NCBI GenBank assembly: GCA_964446485.1
Contig: CAYUOU010000011.1
Span: 1 to 64,000 of the forward strand
DNA length: 64,000 nucleotides
Direction of reading: 5' to 3'
Source of the DNA: JBDRRP01 sp964446485
Lineage (GTDB): Bacteria > Desulfobacterota > Desulfobacteria > Desulfobacterales > JBDRRP01
Part shown: positions 43,660 through 51,840 of the stretch, one piece after another
Layout: each line of letters begins with the position of its first letter
How positions within the stretch are numbered: the stretch's first letter is position 1
The notes under the pieces: model-generated
Seen by the model: the letters and a program-made list of their open reading frames with translations, nothing else
Database searches by the model: none
Told to the model about the DNA's origin: nothing
Position numbers and translations under genes: made by a program

Positions 43660-43675
43660 AGCAATCTTTGTGCCA
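43660..43675 (-). promoter_or_regulatory. Sigma-54 promoter of pilA
   Basis: On the minus strand the sequence reads TGGCAC-AAAGA-TTGCT, a perfect -24/-12 sigma-54 consensus. Transcription would start about 12 bases on, leaving a 5' leader of about 160 bases before pilA. Confidence 0.88.
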
Positions 43676-43747
43676 CTTCACTACACAGCACTTTGGTAGA
43701 ATTCAAGATGCCGAATTAACGAGGATTATCACCAATCTTGGCAGAAC

Positions 43748-43818
43748 TTGTCAAGTCTTCACCCGCATCAGCACAATGATATGACAAAAATTGTCAAATT
43801 TCAAAACAAAAATTGTCA
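43748..43818 (-). promoter_or_regulatory. Candidate PilR enhancer sites upstream of the pilA promoter
   Basis: ACAAAAATTGTCA occurs at 43784-43796 and again at 43806-43818, a 22-base period (two helical turns). A third TTGTCA is at 43748-43753, 43 bases from the next. They lie about 75-145 bases upstream of the sigma-54 promoter, where an enhancer-binding activator should sit. Confidence 0.6.
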
Positions 43819-43856
43819 TTTGTGGGTGATGAGAACGCCGTGAGATCGCCGGGAGG

Positions 43857-45245
43857 CTACATGAAATCGTGTTTTGACAGTCGATATCGCAACGATCTCA
43901 AATTAATGCCAAGAAGTTCGGCAGCCTTATGACGATTACCATCGGTGATGTCGAGCGCTTTTTTGATATAAGCCGCCTCGATGCTGTCTAAAATGGGGTC
44001 CAGCTCAACGCCGCCAGCCACTGAATTGACATCGAAGCGCTGGTTTTCCACCCCTTCGATCCAGCGACGCTTGTGTGTAGACAACGCCAGACTGTCCGGT
44101 AGGATGATATTTGTGGTCGACAGGGCGACACTGCGCTCAATGAGATTCTCCAATTCCCGAACGTTGCCGGGGAAATCGTATTTCTGGAGAAGATCGATGG
44201 CATATGAGGAGATTTTGGCAATCTGCTTACCCATTTCTTTGGAGTATTTTTCCAAGAAGTGCTGGGCAAGGGCTCTGAGATCGCCTTTTCGCTCCCTCAG
44301 CGGGGGCACTTTGAGTTCGATGACGTTTAGCCGATAAAACAAATCTTCACGAAAACGACCGGCGATGACTTCTTCTTCAAGATTTCGGTTGGTGGCGGAT
44401 AGGAAACGGACATCGATCTTGATGTCCGTGTTGCTGCCCACCGGTTTGATGATTTTCTCTTGAACGGCCCGCAAGAGTTTGACCTGCAGCGGCATGCTCA
44501 AATCGCTGATTTCATCGAGAAAGACGGTGCCGCCCTGAGCTGTTTCGAACAGGCCCTCCTTGTCCCCGACAGCCCCGGTGAAGGACCCGCGCTTATGCCC
44601 GAACAATTCACTTTCCATGAGCGATTCGGGTATTCCGCCGCAGTTGATGGCCACAAATGCCTTGTCGCAGCGATCACTCTGCTCATGAATGGCTCGGGCG
44701 ATGAGTTCCTTTCCGGTACCGCTTTCTCCGGTAATGAGCACGGTGGTGCGGGTCGCGGCGACTTGTCGGATGAGCTCGTAAATGCGTTCCATCCCGGGTG
44801 AGCCGCCCACGATCATGTTGAAGTGGAGATTGCGCTTCACTTCATCGTCGAGGGTCTTCTTCTCCCGTTCGATGGTCCGCAGTTCGAGCGCTTTGGCGAT
44901 GGTGTTTTTGAGTTCATCGTTGTCAAAAGGCTTGGGAACGTAATCGTAGGCGCCGAGATTCATGGCTTCCACGGCGGCTTCGGTGGAAGCATAAGCCGAT
45001 ATCATGATCACCACGGTTTCCGGACAGCGTTCCTTGGCGAATTTGAGCACTTCGAGACCGGTGATATCTCCCAGGCGAATGTCACAGAGAATCAGATCGA
45101 ACCGCTCTTTTTCCAGCTGCCGGATGGCAGAGCGGCCATCCGGCGAGAAGGAAAGCTCGTATCCTTCCCGGCTGAGCATGACCTCAAGCAGTTCGCGCAT
45201 GCTCAGTTCATCGTCTACGACGAGGATATGATCCGATGTCGACAT
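43857..45245 (-). CDS. pilR: PilR-like sigma-54 response regulator
   Basis: This 462-residue NtrC-family activator has a receiver domain (residues 1-120: LVVDDELSMRELL, phospho-acceptor Asp in LILCDIRLGD, Lys in YVPKPFD). The AAA+ domain has Walker A GESGTGKELIARAIH, the sigma-54 contact loop GSFTGA (GAFTGA variant) and Walker B GGTVFLDEISDLS. A Fis-type HTH follows (HKAAELLGINLRSLRYRL). It lies just upstream of pilA and its sigma-54 promoter on the same strand, so activating pilA is its expected job. The partner kinase PilS is not in the window. Family is certain; the PilR name rests on context. Confidence 0.9.
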   Translation of the reverse strand: MSTSDHILVVDDELSMRELLEVMLSREGYELSFSPDGRSAIRQLEKERFDLILCDIRLGDITGLEVLKFAKERCPETVVIMISAYASTEAAVEAMNLGAYDYVPKPFDNDELKNTIAKALELRTIEREKKTLDDEVKRNLHFNMIVGGSPGMERIYELIRQVAATRTTVLITGESGTGKELIARAIHEQSDRCDKAFVAINCGGIPESLMESELFGHKRGSFTGAVGDKEGLFETAQGGTVFLDEISDLSMPLQVKLLRAVQEKIIKPVGSNTDIKIDVRFLSATNRNLEEEVIAGRFREDLFYRLNVIELKVPPLRERKGDLRALAQHFLEKYSKEMGKQIAKISSYAIDLLQKYDFPGNVRELENLIERSVALSTTNIILPDSLALSTHKRRWIEGVENQRFDVNSVAGGVELDPILDSIEAAYIKKALDITDGNRHKAAELLGINLRSLRYRLSKHDFM

Positions 45246-45315
45246 GGGGATTCCCTGTGATCGCCGATTCCTGACGATAGGCGCCTTTTATCTGCGGGTA
45301 TCGTCCGTTGACGTT

Positions 45316-46614
45316 TTAGGAGCGTTCATAGGCGATGCGGCCATTGACGATGGTCATGACGGCCGCCCCTTTCAGGGTCCACCCGTCAAAGGGGCAGTTT
45401 CGGCTCAACGATATGAACCGGTCGGCACAAACGGTGTGCTCCCGCTCCGGATCGATGAGCGTGAGGTCCGCCGGCAGCCCGGCCCGAACACCATGCGCCT
45501 TGCCAAGGATGCCCGCCGGGGTGGTGGCCATGGCACGCACCAGGCGCTCTCGCGTAATGTGCCCGCCATGAACCAGTTGCAGACTCACTGACAGCGCGCT
45601 TTCCAACCCGATGATTCCGTTGGCGGCCATGGGAAAGGCCACGTCTTTGTCCTTTACGCCGTGAGGCGCATGATCGGTGGCGATGGCATCCAGCGTGCCG
45701 TCGGCCAGCCCTTCGATGACGGCCATCCTGTCCGCCTCGTCTCTCAGTGGGGGGTTCATCTTGGCGTGGGTGCCGTAGCGGACCACATCGGCATCCGTCA
45801 AAGTGAAATAATGGGGAGCCGTCTCTGCCGTCACCGGCAGGCCCAGCGCTTTGGCGGCTCTGATGGCCCTCACCGACTGGACCGTACTCACGTGGGCGAT
45901 GTGAAGTGGGCAGCCGGTCAATTCGCAAAGGGCAATATCCCGCATGACCATGATGCTTTCGGCCGCATTGGGTATACCAGGGTACCCGAGTTCTCGGGCG
46001 GTGGGGCCGTCGTTCATAACGCCGTTTTCAACCAGTTCCGGAACTTCACAATGGGGCATGACGAAAAGTCCAAGGTCCCTCGCCTTCTCCATGGCGCGGC
46101 GCATCATCCCCACGTGGTTGACCGGACAGCCGTCGTCCGTCAGAGCAACGGCACCGGCGTTTTTGAGTTCTGAAAAGTCGGTTAGACGCTCGCCTTTAAG
46201 CCCATAGCTGATGGCCGCCACCGGATACACCCGCGCCGCAGCGGCTTCCCTAGCGCGATCGAGAATAAAGCGTGTGGTCTTGGCAGAGTCATTGGCCGGG
46301 TCGGTATTGGGCATGGCGCAGACCGCGGTGATACCACCGGCAACCGCCGCACGGCAACCGGTAGCGATGGTTTCTTTGTATTCGTGACCCGGCTCCCTGA
46401 GGTGGACGTGGAGATCGATGAGGCCGGGCGTCACCCATAGGCCGGCGGCATCGATGATACGGGCGTCCGCTGTGTCGGCACCGCCCCCCGAAATATCCGA
46501 TGCCGTCCCCTGCACATAAACGCCTTCGATGCTGCCGTCCCGGATCAGGACGTCACGCACGCCCTCGACATACCCGGGGTCGATAACGGTGCCGTTTTTA
46601 ATGAGTATTTGCAT
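45316..46614 (-). CDS. pyrC: Dihydroorotase (class I, PyrC)
   Basis: This 432-residue amidohydrolase cyclises carbamoyl aspartate to dihydroorotate in pyrimidine synthesis. It shows the metal-binding DLHVHLREPGHEYKETI, the PHYFTLTDADV segment, and the C-terminal AIATDHAPHGVKDKD with catalytic Asp. ATG 46614 precedes MQILIKNGTVIDPG, the usual N-terminus; a GTG at 46665 is less likely. The usual partner pyrB is not here. It lies between lepB and the PilR-like gene in a run of minus-strand genes. Confidence 0.92.
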   Translation of the reverse strand: MQILIKNGTVIDPGYVEGVRDVLIRDGSIEGVYVQGTASDISGGGADTADARIIDAAGLWVTPGLIDLHVHLREPGHEYKETIATGCRAAVAGGITAVCAMPNTDPANDSAKTTRFILDRAREAAAARVYPVAAISYGLKGERLTDFSELKNAGAVALTDDGCPVNHVGMMRRAMEKARDLGLFVMPHCEVPELVENGVMNDGPTARELGYPGIPNAAESIMVMRDIALCELTGCPLHIAHVSTVQSVRAIRAAKALGLPVTAETAPHYFTLTDADVVRYGTHAKMNPPLRDEADRMAVIEGLADGTLDAIATDHAPHGVKDKDVAFPMAANGIIGLESALSVSLQLVHGGHITRERLVRAMATTPAGILGKAHGVRAGLPADLTLIDPEREHTVCADRFISLSRNCPFDGWTLKGAAVMTIVNGRIAYERS

Positions 46615-46674
46615 TGGGTGATCGCGGTCAGGAGTGCTGCAAGTTTGGATAGGGCCGGCCAGCACGGCCTTGTT

Positions 46675-47370
46675 TCAGTGAATGACATCACCGATTCGCC
46701 GCCACCGAACCGAAAAGTCCTCTTTGTCCCAGGACCAGTAAATCATGAAAGCCCTTCCCTTGACCGCCGCTAAATCGACGAACCCCCAAAACCGGCTGTC
46801 ATAAGAGTGGTCACGGTTGTCCCCCATGACGAAGAGCTTCCCCCCGGGGACGGTGACCGGTCCAAAATTGTCCCTTGGCTGTAGGCGCCCGGGGATAATG
46901 TAATTTTCTGTGGTCACCGCATAGGGCTGCTCTTGTCGCTCGCCGTTGACATAGACAACTTTGTCACGGATCTCCACGACATCTCCGCCGATGGCGATGG
47001 TGCGTTTGATGAAATCCTTCTCCTTGTCTTCAGGAAATTCGAAAACCACGATATCCTCTCGTTCGGGCTCAGAAATCGGAATAATGGTCTTGTTCAGAAA
47101 GGGCAGTTTCACGCCATAAATGAACTTGTTGACCAGGATGTGGTCCCCGATCTGGAGGGTTTCCTTCATGGAGCCCGAAGGGATTTTAAACGCCTGTACA
47201 ATGAATGCCCGGATAAACAATGCCAATACTATGGCCAGTAAAATGGCCTCGATGTTTTCGCGGATGGCGCCTTTTTTCTTTGGAGATGCCTCGGCATCAA
47301 TACTTTCTGTCTTGTTCAACGGACCTTCTTTCTTGGGAGTCAGTCTCCGGTCTGCTGTCACGGGTCTCAT
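46675..47370 (-). CDS. lepB: Signal peptidase I
   Basis: This protein of about 231 residues starts at ATG 47370. A lysine-rich cytoplasmic lead is followed by one membrane helix (IEAILLAIVLALFIRAFIV). The catalytic Ser lies in PSGSMKETLQIGDHILVNK, the catalytic Lys in FIKRTIAIGGDVVEI, and the C-terminal box in FVMGDNRDHSYDSRFWG. It removes signal peptides from secreted proteins at the outer face of the inner membrane. A longer reading from GTG/ATG upstream overlaps pgpA and is not preferred. The gene follows pgpA by 11 bases. Confidence 0.93.
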   Translation of the reverse strand: MRPVTADRRLTPKKEGPLNKTESIDAEASPKKKGAIRENIEAILLAIVLALFIRAFIVQAFKIPSGSMKETLQIGDHILVNKFIYGVKLPFLNKTIIPISEPEREDIVVFEFPEDKEKDFIKRTIAIGGDVVEIRDKVVYVNGERQEQPYAVTTENYIIPGRLQPRDNFGPVTVPGGKLFVMGDNRDHSYDSRFWGFVDLAAVKGRAFMIYWSWDKEDFSVRWRRIGDVIH

Positions 47371-47381
47371 GATCGCTGCCT

Positions 47382-47846
47382 TCAGCCGTTGATAAACTTG
47401 CTGCCGAACCGAATCACCATATTGGCCATCACGCCGGCCACTACGTCGTCCAGCACCACGCCCCAACCACCCTTCAGGTGGCTGTCGAACCACCGGATGG
47501 GTGGCGGCTTTAGGATATCCAGGCACCGAAAAGCAACAAAACCGGCGCACACGGTGACTACATCGAACGGCAGGCCTACCAGGGTCACGGCCATGCCGAC
47601 GATTTCGTCAATGACGATGCGTCCCGGATCCTTGCTGCCGAAAATACGTTCGGCCTGTCCTGAAATCCATGCCGATGCCGCTGTCAATGCCAGCAACAGT
47701 ATGATTGCCACCGGAACGGTGACCTGGGCGAGCCCAAACGCAATGGGAACGCCCAGTATGGTCCCAAAAGTACCCGGCGCAACCGGAACGAAGCCGATCA
47801 TGGCGCCGGTCGCGAAAAAAACGACCGCTTTATCGCCATTTTTCAT
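47382..47846 (-). CDS. pgpA: Phosphatidylglycerophosphatase A
   Basis: This 154-residue membrane protein removes the phosphate from phosphatidylglycerol phosphate. It has FVPVAPGTFGTILGVPIAF near the N-terminus, the acidic RIVIDEIVGMAVTLVGLP and the C-terminal FDSHLKGGWGVVLDDVVAG, with the Asp pairs thought to bind the metal. Length and three to four helices fit the family. It sits between larC and lepB on the same strand. Confidence 0.93.
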   Translation of the reverse strand: MKNGDKAVVFFATGAMIGFVPVAPGTFGTILGVPIAFGLAQVTVPVAIILLLALTAASAWISGQAERIFGSKDPGRIVIDEIVGMAVTLVGLPFDVVTVCAGFVAFRCLDILKPPPIRWFDSHLKGGWGVVLDDVVAGVMANMVIRFGSKFING

Positions 47847-47916
47847 GGCCCGTGTCTACTCGCTGCACGGCGGTTTGTCAAGACAGCGGAATGACCCGAT
47901 ATTTATAATTTGCTAA

Positions 47917-49083
47917 TTATATCAAATTTTTAAATATGGTATCATAAACAACGCGAATGGGCAGACGGCGTGCGTCGGCGATCTTGCGGCAAAACTCGTA
48001 CTCAGGCACCTGCCGAAGCGTCCCGTCCCCCCCCACCACTTCCTTCACCGGCGTGGGGCCATATTCCGTTTCGATGCTGACGACCCGCCGCTTGAGGACA
48101 CGCCGGGCCACTTCCTGAATGCGAACACCGATTGTGGTGGTTTCCGAAAAAAGCCGCTCGATGACGACCTCTTTCATTTCAGGGGTGCAGAGCACTGAGA
48201 TCATGGTGCCAGGACGATTTTTCTTCATTTGCACCGGCACCCAGAAAACATCGAGGGCCCCGTCCTCGAACAACCGATCCATGACGTAGCCGAAAATCTC
48301 GGGGTTCATATCGTCAATGCAGGTTTCTACCATGACCGCACTTTCAGACTCCGGTGAGACTCCATCCGCCATCGTCGTACCCAACACGATGCGAAGCATA
48401 TTGGGCATGTCGCCAAATTCCCGCGCGCCCGCGCCGTAGCCCACCCCCGCGACAACCATGTCGGGCATGGGACCGTAACCCCGGGACAAGATCGTGAGAA
48501 TGGCCGCCCCGGTGGGGGTCACCCGCTCGCCCTCAGAGGCCCCGCTGCGAACGGGCACTCCTTTCAGCAATTCCACCGTCGCCGGTGCCGGCACCGGCAG
48601 GCGACCGTGACCACAGACCACCGTACCGAAACCGACAGTTGGCATGCTGGCCGTCACCGACGTAATGCCGAGGTGGTCAATGGCCAGCGCTGTCCCCACG
48701 ATGTCGACGATGGCATCCACCCCGCCCACCTCGTGAAAATGAACCTCATCCACAGGGCATCCGTGCACCACGGCCTCGGCAACCGCCAGCCGGTGGAAGA
48801 TGTCACCGGCCATCTCTTTGACAGCCGCTTTCAGGGGACTGCCGGCGATGATGCCTTTGATGGAACGGTAGTCCCGGTGGGGCGGTTGCGCTTCAACCAC
48901 CACCCTCACCTGGCTGCCCCGGATGCCCCCGCGAACCACCGAATCGGTCTCTATGCGAAACCCCGTAAGCGGCAACTCGGCAATGGTGTCAGCCAGCCAG
49001 TCCACCGGCACGCCCAGCCCCATCATGGCCCCAAGGGTCATGTCTCCGCTGATGCCGGAAAAACAGTCGAAGTATGCGATCAT
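47917..49083 (-). CDS. larC: Nickel pincer cofactor biosynthesis protein LarC
   Basis: This 388-residue protein starts at ATG 49083 with the family-typical MIAYFDCFSGISGDMTLGAM. Other conserved parts are VDEVHFHEVGGVDAIVDIVG, TPTGAAILTILSRGYG and the C-terminal CIDDMNPEIFGYVMD with CTPEMKEVVIERLFSE. LarC inserts nickel into the pincer cofactor of LarA-type racemases, using CTP. larA, larB and larE are not seen in the window. The frame stays open for another 113 codons upstream through an 87-base repeat array, but that part is not family-like and is not counted. Confidence 0.92.
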   Translation of the reverse strand: MIAYFDCFSGISGDMTLGAMMGLGVPVDWLADTIAELPLTGFRIETDSVVRGGIRGSQVRVVVEAQPPHRDYRSIKGIIAGSPLKAAVKEMAGDIFHRLAVAEAVVHGCPVDEVHFHEVGGVDAIVDIVGTALAIDHLGITSVTASMPTVGFGTVVCGHGRLPVPAPATVELLKGVPVRSGASEGERVTPTGAAILTILSRGYGPMPDMVVAGVGYGAGAREFGDMPNMLRIVLGTTMADGVSPESESAVMVETCIDDMNPEIFGYVMDRLFEDGALDVFWVPVQMKKNRPGTMISVLCTPEMKEVVIERLFSETTTIGVRIQEVARRVLKRRVVSIETEYGPTPVKEVVGGDGTLRQVPEYEFCRKIADARRLPIRVVYDTIFKNLI

Positions 49084-49165
49084 AAATGCCTCGTTTGGTG
49101 TTGATCTCTTGGCACCTTTTAGCACAGAGTCGACCCGAAGCCCAAGCCTTGCAGTTGGGATTTCC

Positions 49166-49365
49166 TGGAGGGATGCGCTCCGTCGCGTCCGCCATTCAGC
49201 CCCGACAAAGCGTGGACCTCCACTAAATACACCCCTCCCGAATGCCCCCTCTTGGAGGGATGCGCTTCGTCGCGTCCGCCATTCAGCCCCGACAAAGCGT
49301 GGACCTCCACTAAATACACCCCTCCCGAATGCCCCCTCTTGGAGGGATGCGCTTCGTCGCGTCCG
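49166..49365 (+). repeat. 87-bp tandem repeat, about 2.3 copies
   Basis: Units start at 49166, 49253 and 49340 with TGGAGGGATGCGCT; the first two are full (87 bases) and nearly identical, the third is cut short. 87 is a multiple of three and both strands stay open, so each unit can be read as a 29-residue repeat, but there is no sign of a real protein. It fills the gap between larC and selC. Confidence 0.85.
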
Positions 49366-49376
49366 CTCCGGGGGTA

Positions 49377-49404
49377 TTGACAACCCGCAAAAAAACAATA
49401 AGAT
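49377..49404 (+). promoter_or_regulatory. selC promoter
   Basis: TTGACA at 49377-49382 and TAAGAT at 49399-49404 with a 16-base spacer, ending 20 bases before the tRNA. It begins right after the truncated third 87-base repeat. Confidence 0.7.
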
Positions 49405-49423
49405 GGCGCGGTCACGCCACAAC

Positions 49424-49518
49424 GGAAGTGCGCAGCTAGCTGGTGCGGCTCCCGGACTTCAAATCCGGTGTGGGGCGCTAAAACCGTCCCGGGTGGGTTC
49501 GATTCCCATGCACTTCCG
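49424..49518 (+). tRNA. selC: tRNA-Sec (anticodon TCA)
   Basis: This 95-base tRNA has the selenocysteine-specific shape: an 8-base-pair acceptor stem (GGAAGTGC at 49424-49431 with GCACTTCC at 49510-49517), a long D arm, anticodon TCA at 49459-49461 in the loop CTTCAAA, and a long variable arm (GTGTGGGGCGC...). Discriminator G and an encoded CCA (49519-49521) follow. It reads UGA codons with SelB, so the organism makes selenoproteins, as is common in anaerobic Desulfobacterota. A T-rich stretch (TATTTTTTATTTTCTC) behind it may end transcription. Confidence 0.95.
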
Positions 49519-49573
49519 CCAATCCGTATCCATATTTTTTATTTTCTCAGAGCACCAATAAATAACCCCGGGC

Positions 49574-49729
49574 ATGCCCAAACAGAAAGCGCTTTTCTTG
49601 AAAAAACTCAAGGGCGAATTGTTGTCCAAAACGGAAAGGGAATACTATTCGCGGACGGTGAAAAAGAAGGTTGCCGCATTGGCGAACACCGATGTTCATC
49701 GATTGGCGAAGCGGCTCATGGATATGTAA
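49574..49729 (+). CDS. Small basic protein downstream of selC
   Basis: This 51-residue frame begins MPKQKALFLKKLKGELLSKT and contains EREYYSRTVKKKVAALAN, ending in KRLMDM. It is lysine-rich and predicted to be all-helical. From memory, a similar LSKTEREYYSRVVKKKL segment occurs in small or winged-helix proteins of Desulfobacterota, but I cannot assign a family. There is no strong ribosome site. It lies 53 bases after the tRNA CCA and may be a real small gene or the tail of a lost regulator. Confidence 0.5.
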   Translation: MPKQKALFLKKLKGELLSKTEREYYSRTVKKKVAALANTDVHRLAKRLMDM

Positions 49730-49824
49730 ATCAGACTCTCAATCGAGCCGAATTTTTCCAACAATAAGACGGTCAAACGGCACCGATTTTAGGCGAGTAA
49801 GATGCTACCGTAGGGCAACCTTTT

Positions 49825-50841
49825 TCAACGGATTATATTTGCGGCCATGGTTTCCTCATATCTTTGCCGAAGCAATGGTAGAAATGTTTTTAGATCCTCT
49901 ACAACGGCATAGTGGGCGATATTTCTGATGGCCGATTGGGCGTCAGTATTGATGGCTACGATGGTCTGAGACCCGCGCATGCCGGCCAGGTGCTGGGGGG
50001 CGCCGGAGATACCGCAAGCCAGGTACAAGGCCGGCGCAACAGTGCGACCCGTCTCCCCGATCTGCAGCGTATGCGGCAGCCAGCCCAGGTCGCAGGCACC
50101 CCGCGACCCGCCCACCGCGGCGTGTTGAAACATTTCCGCCACCCGCTCCAGCATGTCTATCTGGTCGCGCCCCCCGAGGCCGCGCCCTCCGGCAACAACG
50201 ACGTGCGCCTGTTTAAGTCTCTGATCCGAGTGGGCCAGTTGACTGATGGATTGGGGCCTGAACCGCATTTCGTCGACCGCCAGGTGCCGAATTTCCACCG
50301 AAGGGGATTTCTCGGTGGAGGCTGATGCGTCCTCCCCCTGACATACCCCCGGCATTAGCGTCAGACACTGCGGCAGGTCGTCGGCCAAGATCGTTTCGAC
50401 ACGTTTGCCGCCGTAGATCGAGCGACGCAGCACCACGTTCCCCCCAACCACGGAAATCCCCTCGACGGCCGTAACGCAGGTCCAATTGCGCCGCCATGCC
50501 AATGTGGCAGCGGCCTGACAAGCGCGCATGCTGTGCGGAAAACAAACGGCCCCCGGTGAAACCGCTTTTAGCAGCGCGACCAACCCCAGAGCGATCAGGG
50601 GCGGATTGGGAAAACGAAACCGCACATGGTCCAAAACGATGACCGGCATGCCGAACGCCGCGGACCAGTCGTGTGCCACCCCGTCAATCCCATGCCCGGT
50701 CAGCACCCCGACGGGGCGACCGCCAATCAACTCGGCCACTGACAGGGCCTGCTTTCCCAAACTGTTGGCGCCGGTGGAAAGCTGACCGTCGATGGTGTCA
50801 CCCACAAAGAAGATCGTCGAATTGGCGATTCGGCTACTCAT
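49825..50841 (-). CDS. etfA: Electron transfer flavoprotein, alpha subunit
   Basis: This 338-residue protein has the FAD-binding C-terminal domain of EtfA: VVVAGGRGLGGRDQIDML, VGGSRGACDLGWLPHTLQIG, TVAPALYLACGISGAPQH and VAINTDAQSAIRNIAHYAVV. The N-terminal half is the divergent alpha/beta domain. With EtfB it carries electrons from acyl-CoA dehydrogenases towards the quinone pool. It lies 11 bases after etfB, in the bacterial order etfB-etfA, and diverges from the acyl-CoA dehydrogenase gene. No ETF-quinone oxidoreductase is seen here. Confidence 0.93.
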   Translation of the reverse strand: MSSRIANSTIFFVGDTIDGQLSTGANSLGKQALSVAELIGGRPVGVLTGHGIDGVAHDWSAAFGMPVIVLDHVRFRFPNPPLIALGLVALLKAVSPGAVCFPHSMRACQAAATLAWRRNWTCVTAVEGISVVGGNVVLRRSIYGGKRVETILADDLPQCLTLMPGVCQGEDASASTEKSPSVEIRHLAVDEMRFRPQSISQLAHSDQRLKQAHVVVAGGRGLGGRDQIDMLERVAEMFQHAAVGGSRGACDLGWLPHTLQIGETGRTVAPALYLACGISGAPQHLAGMRGSQTIVAINTDAQSAIRNIAHYAVVEDLKTFLPLLRQRYEETMAANIIR

Positions 50842-50852
50842 GATGGGAGTTC

Positions 50853-51638
50853 CTATTTCAACCGGCCAGTGTCTCTGAACAACCTCAGCAGGGCGTCCGC
50901 TTTTTCAACCGGTGTGCCTTCGATGACCATGCAGTCCGAGATGGGTGCGGGAAACGCCACCCCACGGGGTTTCGCCCTTGACCACGAAGGGGCTGCTGCC
51001 AACGGCGGCACAATACATTCAATAGCCTGCCTGCGGGATCTTAAAACATTGGACAAGGACGGGTAGCGGGGCTGGTGCACGGTCGTTTGCACAGTCACCA
51101 CCGCCGGGAGGCAAAGGCGGATGTGCTCAGCCATACCGCCTTCCAACTCACAGGTGACCGCCAGAAAGCCGTCGGCCGCACCCGGTATGATGTCCACCGC
51201 CGCTGCGGCGCACGGCCAGTCAAGGGCGGCGGCGATCAGTGGACCAGTGACGCCCTGCATGAGATCTTCGGAAATGGCGCCGGTCAATATCAGATCATCA
51301 TTTCGTTTGCTTGCAGCGCTGGCAATGGCCAGTGCGACTGCTTCCGGCGCCGGTCGTTCGCTTGTCTCCATGATGACGTGAATGCCGTCACCAGCGCCCA
51401 TGGCCATGGCGCCGCGGATGATGTCACGGGCCGGCGCCGTCCCCACCGAGATGACATCCACCGTGACATCGTCGAAGTTGTCTTTGATGGTGAGGGCCGC
51501 TTCCAGGGCATGGGCATCATAGGTATTCATGCGCGACGGAAGGCCGCCGGCATCGGTCCACCATTCATCGAGCACCCAGTCACCATCGACGGCAAGGTCG
51601 GGCACCGCTTTGATACACACCAGAATGGATAAGGCCAT
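50853..51638 (-). CDS. etfB: Electron transfer flavoprotein, beta subunit
   Basis: This 261-residue protein starts with SILVCIKAVPDLAVDG and has MNTYDAHALEAALTIKD, VGTAPARDIIRGAMAMGAGD and LILTGAISEDLMQGVTGPLI, typical of EtfB, which binds AMP or a second flavin. The signature loop around LEGGMAEHIRLCLPAVVTV is clear. It starts about 200 bases from the divergent acyl-CoA dehydrogenase, with a palindromic operator between them, so both arms are probably controlled together. Confidence 0.92.
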   Translation of the reverse strand: MALSILVCIKAVPDLAVDGDWVLDEWWTDAGGLPSRMNTYDAHALEAALTIKDNFDDVTVDVISVGTAPARDIIRGAMAMGAGDGIHVIMETSERPAPEAVALAIASAASKRNDDLILTGAISEDLMQGVTGPLIAAALDWPCAAAAVDIIPGAADGFLAVTCELEGGMAEHIRLCLPAVVTVQTTVHQPRYPSLSNVLRSRRQAIECIVPPLAAAPSWSRAKPRGVAFPAPISDCMVIEGTPVEKADALLRLFRDTGRLK

Positions 51639-51704
51639 GTTGTCCTCGCGGTCTTTCTGGAGGTGTCAAAACATGAAAAGCCCACCGTGGCAATAAAAAA
51701 AACG

Positions 51705-51714
51705 AACGATCGTT
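51705..51714 (+). promoter_or_regulatory. Palindromic operator between etfB and acyl-CoA dehydrogenase
   Basis: AACGATCGTT is a perfect 10-base palindrome, with another AACG half directly before it (AACGAACGATCGTT). TetR-family regulators of acyl-CoA genes often bind such sites. It lies in the divergent intergenic region, and a TetR gene is part of the rightward operon. Confidence 0.5.
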
Positions 51715-51840
51715 ATATTTTCATTGACACGCCAAATCCCTACCCCTATAGGTGAGCCGAGAGGTTGCCCATAAATATACACCTCAGCAACAAGCCCCTC
51801 ATGCCGAAACGGCATATCATCACCCCCACAGGATGGACAT

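Noticed and set aside
49084..49422. N-terminal extension of LarC through the 87-base repeats
   Set aside because: The family start MIAYFDCFSGISGD is at 49083. The extension consists of repeats that are open on both strands and show no family similarity.
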